From positions 1,177,322 to 1,241,321 of the forward strand of contig NW_003314303.1 in assembly GCF_000143415.4 (NCBI RefSeq): 64,000 nucleotides of DNA, given 5' to 3'. The notes under the pieces are model-generated. The model searched no databases and had not been told where the DNA came from. It was given only the letters and a program-made list of their open reading frames with translations. Below are positions 54,841 through 64,000 of this stretch, one piece after another. A program made the position numbers and the translations under genes. The DNA comes from Selaginella moellendorffii. Taxonomy: Eukaryota; Streptophyta; Lycopodiopsida; Selaginellales; Selaginellaceae. How positions within the stretch are numbered: position 1 is the stretch's first letter; each line of letters begins with the position of its first letter.

Positions 54841-55254
54841 ATTAAATATAATGTGTTTTAACCTAACAAACTACTTTAAGGCCCTTAAGGCTAAGCCATG
54901 GTTTATCTCACAAATCAGATGGGATTGTGGCTGCTTCAAATCGAAGGAATCCTTTACTGAAGCCCAGGAAAGGTGGTCTGGCAATCATGTATCACTACCC
55001 TACCATGGTAGCTGTAGAGTGGGAAAGGTGGTGGAACTTACAAAGTTCTTGGGGTCGAAAAACTCTGAGTGCTTGATGGCAGCGTGTTTGATTTCTCTCC
55101 AGGGACGAATCCTCAGTCGACTTTGATTAGCAGTCTTAAATTTCATTACGATTTACTTGATTATACTTACTTAATATGCATCAACACAGTTTGCTTATTT
55201 GATTTATTCTGATTTGAAGTCTGCTCTTCAATTAGCAGTTAGTATATGGCGCCA

Positions 55255-56229
55255 AGCGCAAGGATCTAGCGCGGGGCAAGAGGATCCACACGGCGGCGGT
55301 GGAATGCGGCCTCGATTCTGACCTGTTCGTGGGATCTAGCCTGGTGAGCATGTACTCCAGGTGTGGCAGTGTCGCTAGATCGCGAAAGTATGGAAACATC
55401 GCCGACGCACAAAGAGTTTTCGACTCCATGCAAGATCACAACGTCATCTCGTGGACGTCCATGATCTTTGGCTGCGTCGACAACAGCCAAGACGAGCTCG
55501 CTCTCGAGCTCTTCCGGCGCATGATGGAAGAGAAGCGGTGTCCTCTCGATGCCTGGACTTTCGTGGCGGCTCTCAAGGCGTGCGGGGGAAACTGGCCAAG
55601 AGATCCACGAGCAAATCCGGGACGCTGGACTGGAAAGAGAGGCCTCCATCGCCGCGACGCTGGTCGATTTCTATGGAAGGTGTGGAAGCATGGATGAAGC
55701 TCTCGAGGCATTCCAGCTAAGCTCGCAGGAGGATATGGTGGCCTGGACGGCCTTGGTCGCAGGATATAGCAGGCAGGGAGACACTCCACGAGTTCTCGAG
55801 CTCTTCCAGGCGCTGCTAGACAAAGGCCTTCGTCCAGACGTGATGATCTCGGCTTGCAGCCACGCCGGCTTGGTCGATCTTGGCAAGCGTTATTTCGACG
55901 AGATGAGCTCAAAGTTTGGGCTGGCTCCCGGGATCCATCACTACCACTGTGTGGTGGATCTTCTCAACAGAAGTAACAGGCTCGAGGAAGCGGTGGCTAT
56001 GGTGGCGAGGATGCCATTTGAGCCGACGCTGGTAACTTGGACGACAGTGCTCGCGGGGTGTCACAAATGGAAGAACTCGATGGTGGGGAGATTGGCGTTT
56101 CAGCGTTTGATTGCTCTGGACAGGAGATTAGACTCGGCCTACGCTCTTATGGCGAACATCTATGGAAGTCTCGGGCTGTGGAAGGAGAGGCAAGAGATCC
56201 AAGCGATGAGAAGTATGAACGTTTTGTAG
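55255..56229 (+). pseudogene. Truncated PPR gene, block B
   Basis: Counterpart of 37,659-38,645. Losing about 14-16 bp after ALKACG removes NLAALET and shifts frame; FSSLL is also deleted before SACSHAGL. It keeps WKNSMVG, which block A lost. Ends MRSMNVL-stop at 56229. Confidence 0.7.
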
Positions 56230-56369
56230 ATAGTTGTAATTGCAAAGAATCGCGTGAAAGTAGTGTTGTTTCAGCTATATTACTAGGAGGATTTGCGAAA
56301 ACTCCCAAGAATTAAGCAAAGTTCTTGTCAGTCAATGATGGTAAAACTTTCTAGTCAGCAAGTCAACTT

Positions 56370-57650
56370 AGGGTGCTGTGCGATCTCGCCAAGCACAGAC
56401 AAGAGAATGCCGGCGTGGCGTGGCTGATTGGAGTCCCGGACGATCGCTTCCTCGATCCGCTGCCTGCGCTACAAGGATGGCGATCCAGATTACGCCGCTG
56501 AGGAAGGTAGGGCTCCAGGCACAGAGATTTCGTGATCCGATATTCCAGGTGAATTGCGGATCGGGGCTGGAAGTGATTGGAGCATTGCTGGTTGGATCGG
56601 ATGCTGCAATGGCGTGTGCTGTGGCCAGGAAAAGCCTCTGGTCTCATCGAACGATGCTGCTACTCGATCCAGCTCCAGCGATGGCATTACGTTCTTCTCT
56701 CAGGCCCTACAACCGATCGAGCAATCTTCCTTTTCCGCGAAAGAGTTTTGGGAATCCACAGCGCTTCTTCATTGTCAAGTCGAGCTTGGCCTTTCGCTCT
56801 ACACATCTTCTGGAACTTCCTCAGGTACTTTTTTTCTCTTATACATTTCTAACTGTGTGACATTAGATCTTAAGAAGCAGCTGGATGGGAAAATTAGAGA
56901 CCTTCCCCAGAGTTTCACGAGCTCAAGCACTGTATGTATTATGGAAGGATCGTCGAGAAGATTTCTCGTTCGCTCTCAATCTAACGAAGAGCTACAATCT
57001 GTGTTCCCAGATTCAGCTCTTTTCGACTCTTTGGTAAGCTCTCAAACACAAGTTTGTAAGAACTCTGATGAGTTTGCTTTCCAGATAGCACATCCCCTGG
57101 TTGGCAAGCTTTTGACGCAGCAAAGCAAGCAGACTGATCTCATTACACTCCTTGTAAGTGGTGCCGGTTTGTTTATCCGCTTCTCATTCTCCTTACATAG
57201 CTGCAGACGGAACCTTGCTACACACAGCCACGGTTTCCCTGGACGTGCTATGCTTAGTTTCCAGGAACTCCGCCTTGCACAAAGCGATGAACACAATCAC
57301 TCGTGCTCTGACGATTCAACTGGAAATCCATTGGTAAAGCTTTGTCGGCAAGGAATACCAGTCTTCAGGTATGACTCGTGAGTAGAGTAGAGAGCCATGC
57401 TTACTTACACGGACGACGTAGTTGCGCCCATATCATTTCAAAGTTCCCGCTAGCGTGCATCCTGTAACAGCCATCTTCGATAAGAACCAGCTTGAACGCG
57501 ACTCTGGTGAACTTTTATTACTTGCTTGACTCACTGTCAAAGTGTGTGTTGTTATTGTAGTTGACCTCCGGAGAGCATTGCATTCTCGGCTCGGCTTGCC
57601 ACTAGATCGTCCACTTTTTCGCGTTGCCAATGCATTAACTATCAGAGGGC
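56370..57650 (+). pseudogene. UFSP2: UfSP2 N-terminal half, block B
   Basis: Same landmarks as block A (GVAWLIGVP, TIASSIRCLRYKDGDPDY, IGALLVGSDAAMACAV, STALLHCQVELGLSLYTSSG, DLKKQLDGKIRDLPQ, LRRALHSRLGLPLDRPLFR, VANAL) without the 156-bp tandem duplication. About 10 bp (CTTCTTCCCG) missing before GGGCTGGAAGTG compared with A. Shares the frame break after WLIGVP. Ends at about 57,650 where GGT sequence starts. Confidence 0.75.
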
Positions 57651-57659
57651 CACAGTTCA

Positions 57660-58255
57660 TCTCCAACCGGTTTGGCTGTTTGCGAGGTTCTTGCTCCTGC
57701 AACTCGCCAATGGCTCCGCCATCGCCTATGACATGCGCGAGATCGCCCCAGCCGCGGCATCCAAGGTACTTGGAATTTTTTTCTTTCTTTCATTACATTA
57801 CATTCCATCCACGGAGAACTCCTCTCTTTTTTTCCAGGACATGTACGCAAAGAAGCCATCCTCTAAAGTCGATGGTGCTTCGTCCGCTGGAGTTCCTGGC
57901 GAGCTCGCTGGACTCCACCTCGCGTGGCAACACTTTGGAAGGCTGCCCTGGAAATCGCTCTTGGAGCCGGCCATCAAGCTAGCCCGGGATGGATTCGTGG
58001 TAACACCTTACCTGGAATTTGAAATTGCTCAGAGTCTCAAGGGGATTCTAGCTCACAGAACGCTTCGAAAGTTCCTCTCGCCGAATGGGAAGCTGGCGAA
58101 AGCTGGTGATGTTCTTCGCAACGAGGAGCTGGCCAGGACGCTGGAGCTGATTACCAACGAAGGGCCGGGTGGGCCGAAGGGCCGGCTGTTCTTGGAATGC
58201 CTCCTCCATCTTGGGGAGGTGGCACTGGTATCTTTTCTTTTCTTGCTTGTTTTCT
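57660..58255 (+). pseudogene. GGT: GGT middle fragment, block B
   Basis: Same as 35,463-36,050: FLLLQLANGS, AYDMREIAPAA, PGELAGLHLAWQHFGRLPW, EPAIKLARDGFVV, ELARTLELITNEGPGG. No start and no catalytic small subunit. Confidence 0.78.
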
Positions 58256-58389
58256 CTTTTACTGACTAGAAATACATTTTTTTAATTTTTAAAGCATTTT
58301 TCCTCAGAATAACGCAGAAATATATTTGCCTTTACTACGGAATCCTTTTGTTAGGGTATATTGTTAGGAGAGGACAGAGAGCAGCGAGA

Positions 58390-59487
58390 ATGGGGAGTGA
58401 TATAGAGAACTTTTATACTCTGGAGGAAGAGCTCGGTCGTGGTGGCTAAGCAATCGTATACAAGATGAAGCGCAAGGTAGATGGCAAGTTTTTCGCATGT
58501 AAAACAATCCGAGTGAGTGATTATACAATTGAGGACTCGATCACCGATGACATGCTCCCAGATGGAGGCTTACGAGAAGAAGCCGAGGCAGAGATTGAGG
58601 CACTGGTGCATCTCTCAAAGATGCATAGTCCGAGTGGTGGAGCAATGGTACCTGAGCTTGTGGAGGTTTTTAGGGATGAGGATTACTATCATCTCGTCAT
58701 GGAGCTATGTCAGTGTTCACTAAGAGATGTACTACTTAGAAAAAAGAGGCTTAGTGAGCACGAAGCTGCAATTGTGATAAAGCAAGTGGCCAAGGCAGTC
58801 CACAAGATGCACAGGAGGGGTGTCACTCACAGGGACATTAAGCCTGGGAACATCCTTCTTGGGTTTGGGGAAAGCTTATTTGGGAATGTAAAGTTGGCAG
58901 ACTTTGGAACATCGTCAAGGTTTTCAAAGAAGGGGTCACCACCAGGTATGATCATGAGGGGGATGGTTGGGACAGAGAGGTACAGAGCTCCTGAGATGTC
59001 ATCTCCTGGCCGTGTTTATGACGAGAGGGTTGATGTGTGGAGTGTGGGGATTGTTCTTTATGAGATGTTGTTTGGAAAGTGTGCATTTCCAAGGTTGGCA
59101 TCGCAGGAAATTGAGAAGAGATTAGGATGTTTGGAGGATTTGCCAATGAACTCTCTCGATTGGATAGGCATAAGCGACAAAGCTAAAAAACTCATTCTGC
59201 ACTTGCTCAACATTGACCCTGAGAAGAGGCTGTCCTTGCGGAAAGTGAAGAAACATCCTTGGGTGGTGAGGAATTTGTCGAGTCCACAACACAAATTGAC
59301 GATGGAAGAGCTCGAGGATCAAACAAAGGCAGGGAAAATGAGTTTGAAATTGGTTTTCCAGCAGTCAAAGCCCGGAAAATGGTGTGTGAAAAGAAAGCGG
59401 GAAGAAGAACACTTGAAAACTATAATGATCGAGCCGAAGAAGATTCGACTGCGATGTGTAAATGGAGCATGGCAAACTGTCCACTAA
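58390..59487 (+). pseudogene. Protein kinase, block B copy, nonsense at codon 20
   Basis: ATG 58390 reads MGSDIENFYTLEEELGRGG, then TAA at 58447-58449 where block A has CAA (Gln20). The rest of the kinase is open to 59487 and keeps FFACKTI, HRDIKPGN, DFGTSS and APEMSSP. Re-initiation at Met 28 (MKRKVDG) would omit the Gly-rich loop. A few conservative changes relative to A (SSPGRVYD, MNSLDWIGISDKAK). Confidence 0.85.
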
Positions 59488-59754
59488 AACATCACTCACA
59501 CATAATTTTGTAACCAAACTGTACAAACATATAATTTGGACAGAGAATAAAGAAGTAGGGCTTTCATCAAAGATGAAACTTCTTTGTGTTGTATAATCAG
59601 ATAAATAGCCAGAATACATTGATGTATCACTAATCTCTTTTGTGACTGCTACTGCCATGAGCAAAGTAGTTTTATTTAATCAGCATAAGTAAACAAAAAA
59701 AAGGGGGAAAAACGAAGGCTTTGAAACGGTTCTTCATCAACTGACATTCCAACT

Positions 59755-60232
59755 GAAGCGCACCACCACCACCAAAATCTCCAAAGTCACCCCCAAAATC
59801 TCTCCTCCCACCACCAAAATCTCTCCTAATCACCACCAAACTCAAACTCAAAATCACCACCACAGCCACCACCAGCAGTCGAGCACCACCTCCGCCTGCA
59901 CAGCTTGCCGAAACCTCCAGTGGCGCTGCACGCCCGAGTGCCTGTTCGCGCCATACTTCCTGCCGGACCAGCCTGAGCGCTTTGCCAACGTTCACAACGT
60001 CTTTGGCGTCTCCAACGTGAGGAAGATGCTCAACGAGCTCCTCGTCTACTTCCATGAGGATTGCATCGACACTTTGGCGTACGAGGTGGACATGCGAGTG
60101 GAAGATCCAATCTATGGCTGCGTCAGTGTCATCTCCGTGCTCCAGAAAAGGGCGGCAAGAACACAAAACCATAAGTACCTTGCATTGGCGACTCCATGCT
60201 CGAGCTCAATGTTGTCTCCTGGAACGCGATGA
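59755..60232 (+). pseudogene. LOB-domain sequence, block B
   Basis: Same as 33,500-33,990, with Cys block CX2CX6CX3C and DPIYGCVSVISVLQ intact, Asn-to-Asp and Lys-to-Glu changes in the C-terminal half, and no in-frame ATG before the Cys block. Confidence 0.62.
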
Positions 60233-60539
60233 TATCGGCTTATGCAAAGCTTTCGTACCTGGAAGACGCCAACGATAAAATGGCCAGACCAAATAAAACA
60301 TGTTACTAATTTGGAACGACCAAGAACACTAAAAAATTCTCTAGAGAAACGAACAAGCATTCAGCTCTGATTCAAGCTATCTAAAGTATCACTGGAGCTC
60401 TCAAAGCCAGGGAAATTTCTCAAGAATCGAACTGCAGACCCTGTATGTCCCGTGATTCGAACTTGAGACCTTATAAGTCCCGGGATTCGAACTTGAAAGG
60501 CCCTATTTGAGAAAATTTTGTACCTTGCATGTGACGAGC

Positions 60540-60893
60540 AATGGACGAGGCGCTCCTTGGCGAGCGAGGAATCCAAGCTCGCGCGAGCCGATCACTCATG
60601 GATTCCAAGCGACCGAGGATTTTCACTGTTCTTGGCGTGCTTCCTCGCTGGTAAGAATCGTGCTCCCGAAATATCTGTCTGGAATGTGGTCGCAGCTGTT
60701 TCTACCATCGCGATCGTGGTTCTTGGAGTCAAGATCATCGATGCGAGGGAGTCTCTGGCGCCATCGCCAATACGATCGCTAGCGAGCGCCGCTGGCGAGG
60801 CGGACAAAGGCGTCGTGCTGCTCGATCGTCGGAAGGGATGCGCTTGCGCGGGGCAGCCATGCGATGATCTGGCTTTAAATCTTCGTTTGTAAG
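60540..60893 (+). pseudogene. GGT: GGT N-terminal exon, block B
   Basis: Continuous frame from [10 protein letters not shown] through a membrane anchor ([19 protein letters not shown]) to ADKGVVLLDRRKGCACAGQP-CDD. GVVxxD...C...G followed, in a shifted frame, by GSHAM fits the GGT large-subunit start (GVVAADDGRCSxxG...GGHAVDA) with an N-terminal signal anchor, as in plant GGT4-like enzymes. It lies 2.8 kb downstream of the GGT middle fragment, i.e. in permuted order. Medium-low certainty because the match is short. Confidence 0.5.
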
Positions 60894-60914
60894 CACTTGG
60901 ATCAAATTTTTCCA

Positions 60915-61831
60915 GGAAAGCGACGTTTGGATGTTCATCTCGGTCTTGTGAGTTCTTCATTTGTATTATGTTCTTTGTTAGCTCACATCGGTTATTCATA
61001 GTTTCTGGTGGAGAAGTGAGTGTCATTGACCGCTCGTACGAGTACTGTCACTACCTTCAGGATCGAATGGACGACAAAGTAAAAAAAACAATTTTTCTGC
61101 TTTCCTTTTTTTTGCAACTCCCGGGACTTTGGATTGCTTGCTTTCCAGGGCTGGGGTTGCGCATATCGATCCTTGCAGACTATAATGTCGTGGTTTAGGC
61201 TGCAGCATTACACTTTTATGAAAGAACCTTCTCACAGGTGGAATCATCAATGGTCAGCAACTAATGCTTTCTTTGCTTTCACGTGTAGAAATAGGAGACA
61301 AGGAGCCTTCTTTTGTTGGATCTCAAGAATGGGTTCGAGCGATCGAGTTAAGCTTTGTACTAGACAAACTTCTCGGGGTACGTGTTCACTACTCGAAAGC
61401 ATAACTTCTTTTTTGTTGTTTTCTTGATCTCTCAATGACTTGTTTGTTTCTGTGCAGGTGACTTCGAAGATACTAAGCGTGAGCAGATTTACCGGAAAAA
61501 TGCCGGGAGCTTGCGGCACATTTTGGCACGCAAGGCACTCCAGTTATGATCAGTACACTTCAAGCATAGAATATGATCTTTTCTCTTTATAACCAAGGAA
61601 GTTAAACACAGGGGGTGGAGTCCTGGCATATACATTACTTGGCGTGGATTACAACAAACTTACTGGCGAGAGCGCTTTTCTTATTCTGGATCCTTACTAC
61701 ACGGGCGGAGAGGACCTCAAGAGCATCCGGAGTGGAGGCTGGTGTAGGCCGTGAGCGACACCAGCCGCGAGTTTTTCTTGCGTTACAAGTTTTACAACCT
61801 GCTGCTTCCACAGCGTCCTCAAGCTGTCTAA
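60915..61831 (+). pseudogene. UFSP2: UfSP2 C-terminal half, block B
   Basis: Begins with LDVHLGL / SGGEVSVIDRSYEYCHYLQD, then [61 protein letters not shown], a frame break after GGWC, and FFLRYKFYNLLLPQRPQAV-stop at 61831. More complete than block A (keeps RSYEYC and PQRPQ). The catalytic His of DPH is Tyr here too. Confidence 0.8.
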
Positions 61832-61959
61832 AGTTTAAGAAAAAGGTAAGTGCCAGTACGCTCTGGTATTTATAATTCTCATGCATGAGATCTTCGCGCA
61901 GGAAATCCGAGTGATCTGAGCCTGAACGCATCAAACACACAAGCATTAAATCTTTTTTG

Positions 61960-62118
61960 TTATCTGTTGCCGAAGTGAATGGTGGACATCGGAGTTACAA
62001 GTACGTGGATCAGCACTTGCTTAAGGTACTCTATATTTTTCTTTCTACGCATTGCACACATGATGTTGAGTGATAGGCGATCCAGGCAGCGAGTGAAGCG
62101 CAGCCCGCGCACAATCAT
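61960..62118 (+). pseudogene. Duplicated end fragment of the unknown gene
   Basis: VAEVNGGHRSYKYVDQHLLK, intron, AIQAASEAQPAHN; then the block ends. Partner of 31,880-32,030. Confidence 0.4.
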
Positions 62119-62201
62119 GATCTGATAGCGAAAGTTTTTTAAAAGTTAGGGTTTATAGCGTAAATGGCGCCATTTTGGCTTAGGGTTTGCAAGAGAGGGC
62201 G

Positions 62202-64000
62202 ATGGGGCCGGAGCGGTCGGTGTCCTACATTTCGCTGTTCCGGTTCGCGGATGCCAAAGATTTTGTGCTGATTGCGGCTGGCACGCTCGGCGCCGTCGTC
62301 AATGGCCTCACTTTCCCTGCGATGCTCATCATTCGCGGCCGCATGATCGACAACTTTGGTACTTTGCCACAGGACGGCGCGATGAGCACGAAGTTCTCCC
62401 AGGTGCGCGGTTTTCTCCCTGTTCTAAGTAGTGCGCTCGCTTTTTCTCCTTTGACTCCACCGGTTTTGGTGATTGGATCTTGGATTTGGTTGTGAGTGTG
62501 GATTGGTTGTTTTGCTGCAGGACGCGCTTCTTTTTGTTTATATCGCCATTGTTGCGTGGATCGCGTCATACATTGGTATCTTATCCATAGACTAAAGAAA
62601 AAGGAATAGAAGAACAACTTAGTGGGCTTGCTTAAATGTGTTTTTATCTCGTGTGGTTAAGACAGAAGTAAGCTGCTGGATGTTTACTGGCGAGAGGCAA
62701 GCGTCGAGGCTGAGAGCACTGTATCTCAGATCTGTGCTCCGCCAGAACGTTTCTTTTCTTGACAACGAGCTTTCAGCAACTTACATTGTCAACTGCGTAT
62801 CGGACGATACGCTCCTGGTGCAAGAGGCAATTAGCGAGAAGGTAACGTTGTCTTTCATATATTTTTTGTGTCGCTTTCGGATATTGATGTTTGCTGTGAA
62901 GGTCTATATAGACTGGCAACTTCATCCGGAACGTTGTCCAGTTTGTGGGAGGATATTTGGTTGGATTTACGCAGTCTTGGAAGCTGGCAATCGCTATACT
63001 GCCTTTCACGCCGCTGCTCATTCTGCCAGGGGTGTTTTACGGGAGCGCCATCTTGAAGTTTGAGAATGAGAAGCAGGCCACGTACAGTAAAGCAGGGAAC
63101 ATGGCGGAGCAAACGATCGCGTGCATTCGTACTGTGTACTCACTTGTCGCGGAGACCAAGTCCCTTCGAGCTTATTCTCTTGCTCTCGAGGAAACCGTTG
63201 CATCTGGTTTAAAGCAGGGACTTATCAAGGGGCTGGTACTCGGTTCCAACGGGATCAGCTTCGTTTTATGGGCCTTCATGGCCTGGTTTGGAAGTGTGCT
63301 TGTCATGCACGGCGAAGCTAATGGTGCTGAGATTATCACTACCGGTTTGGCTCTGCTTAACGGAGGAAGGTACTTCTTCTCTTTTACGTTTGGAACAAAT
63401 GAAAACTTTGGTTTTTCTGATGCAGAGCTCTTGGTTTTGCCATGTCCAATCTTGGCGTTTTTGTTGAAGGACGCATGGCGGCATGGAGAATGTTTCACAT
63501 CATTAGGCGGATTCCACCCATCGACGTCGATAAATCTGACGGGAAAGCAATGCAATCTGTTCAAGGGCACATCAGACTGGAGGAAGTGGTATACGGCTAT
63601 CAGACAAGAGCTGACACACCCGTTCTTACCAGTTTCACACTGGACATACCCGCCGGTAACTCTGACTCTTGAGGTTTTTCGTTCTCTCATGAGCGTCAAA
63701 TGCAGGTAAAACCACCGCTTTAGTTGGCAGAAGTGGCTCCGGAAAATCTACTGTTATTTCTCTGCTGGAACGGTTTTACGATCCTTCAGCTGGTAGAATT
63801 CTTTTTGATGGAGTAGACATTAAGGAGCTTGACCTCAATTGGTATCGGCACCAGATTGGTCTTGTGAGCCGCGTTGTTTGCGACAACAATAAGGGAAAAC
63901 ATATTATACGGAAAGGAAGATGCCAGCGATGACGAGGTCTACAGAGCTGCTCACGCAGCAAATGCACATAGTTTTATTGTCAGGCTTCCCGAAGGCTACG
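62202..64000 (+). pseudogene. ABCB (P-glycoprotein type) transporter, 5' half
   Basis: Exons 62202-62402, 62521-62575, 62666-62841, 62912-63369, 63426-63655, then 63706 onward; phases fit. MGPERSVSYISLFRFADAKD start, TM segments in exons 1-2, CWMFTGERQASRLRALYL and SVLRQNVSFLD (coupling helix), SWKLAIAILPFTPLLILPG, then NBD1 with Walker [10 protein letters not shown] and [20 protein letters not shown]. At 63,868-63,872 the Q loop SQEPALFATT is reduced to S-(c)-ALFATT: net loss of 8 nt, shifting frame; the old frame [16 protein letters not shown] continues to the window end. So this copy is probably non-functional unless the deletion is a sequence error. Full-length pumps have about 1,250 residues; the rest lies beyond 64,000. 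Confidence 0.78.

Larger units (their letters stand above)
54184..62118. repeat. Inverted segmental duplication, block B
   Basis: Reverse-orientation partner of 31,880-39,713. Left edge GGAGTTGCGTTTGTC follows the ABCB fragment directly; right edge AAGCGCAGCCCGCGCACAATC precedes the ABCB 5' gene by about 80 bp. The blocks are separated by about 14.5 kb. Confidence 0.85.

Overview
The window looks like nuclear DNA of a land plant, and the lycophyte Selaginella (S. moellendorffii type) fits best. Genes are cut by very short GT-AG introns, mostly about 45-80 nt. There is an intronless PLS-type PPR gene, a chloroplast-type isopropylmalate dehydrogenase, a plant GH10 xylanase with CBM22-like modules, LOB-domain and Agenet sequences, and a U2 snRNA gene with a plant-type USE/TATA promoter. 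The species name is inference; no search was run.

Layout. (1) 1-2.2 kb: start of an MPO1/DUF962-like gene (-) and a complete 11-exon 3-isopropylmalate dehydrogenase (+). (2) 2.2-20.3 kb: an amplified array of EG45-like/plant natriuretic peptide (PNP) genes. Five copies look intact and six or more are fragments or lesioned. Two roughly 6 kb units each carry scraps of a GH10 xylanase, and the complete 907-residue xylanase stands at the array's right end (17.2-20.3 kb, -). (3) 20.4-26 kb: a 600-residue PPR gene (-), a small hydrophobic ORF, a tandem-Agenet gene (+), and a four-exon gene I do not recognise (-). (4) 26-28.3 kb: a very AT-rich gene desert. (5) 28.3-31.4 kb: a leucine-rich-repeat receptor scrap and an FMN hydrolase/riboflavin kinase gene that appears broken. 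(6) 31.9-39.7 kb (block A) and 54.2-62.1 kb (block B): an inverted duplication of about 7.8 kb. Each block holds a Ufm1-protease (UfSP2) gene whose two halves are separated by about 3 kb containing gamma-glutamyl transpeptidase (GGT) pieces, a protein kinase, an LBD sequence and a PPR scrap. Each also carries a truncated PPR gene and an unknown ORF. (7) 39.8-44 kb: PPR debris, the U2 snRNA gene, a tRNA-Phe pseudogene, a GH1 beta-glucosidase with an internally inverted middle, and a GMC oxidoreductase fragment. (8) 44-45.9 kb: an intact four-exon WD40 gene. (9) 46.4-53.3 kb: AT-rich DNA into which a young Ty3/Gypsy retrotransposon (identical 174-bp LTRs) has inserted on the minus strand. (10) 53.3-54.2 kb: the 3' end of an ABCB transporter (-), and 62.2-64 kb the 5' half of an ABCB transporter (+), both with frameshifts.

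Genes that look functional: IPMDH (leucine biosynthesis), five secreted PNP-like proteins, xylanase, PPR, Agenet protein, block A kinase, WD40 protein and U2. I saw no operon-like pathway cluster. The main interest is structural: serial duplication, permuted gene insertion, intragenic inversion, and stages of gene decay that can be compared between paired copies.
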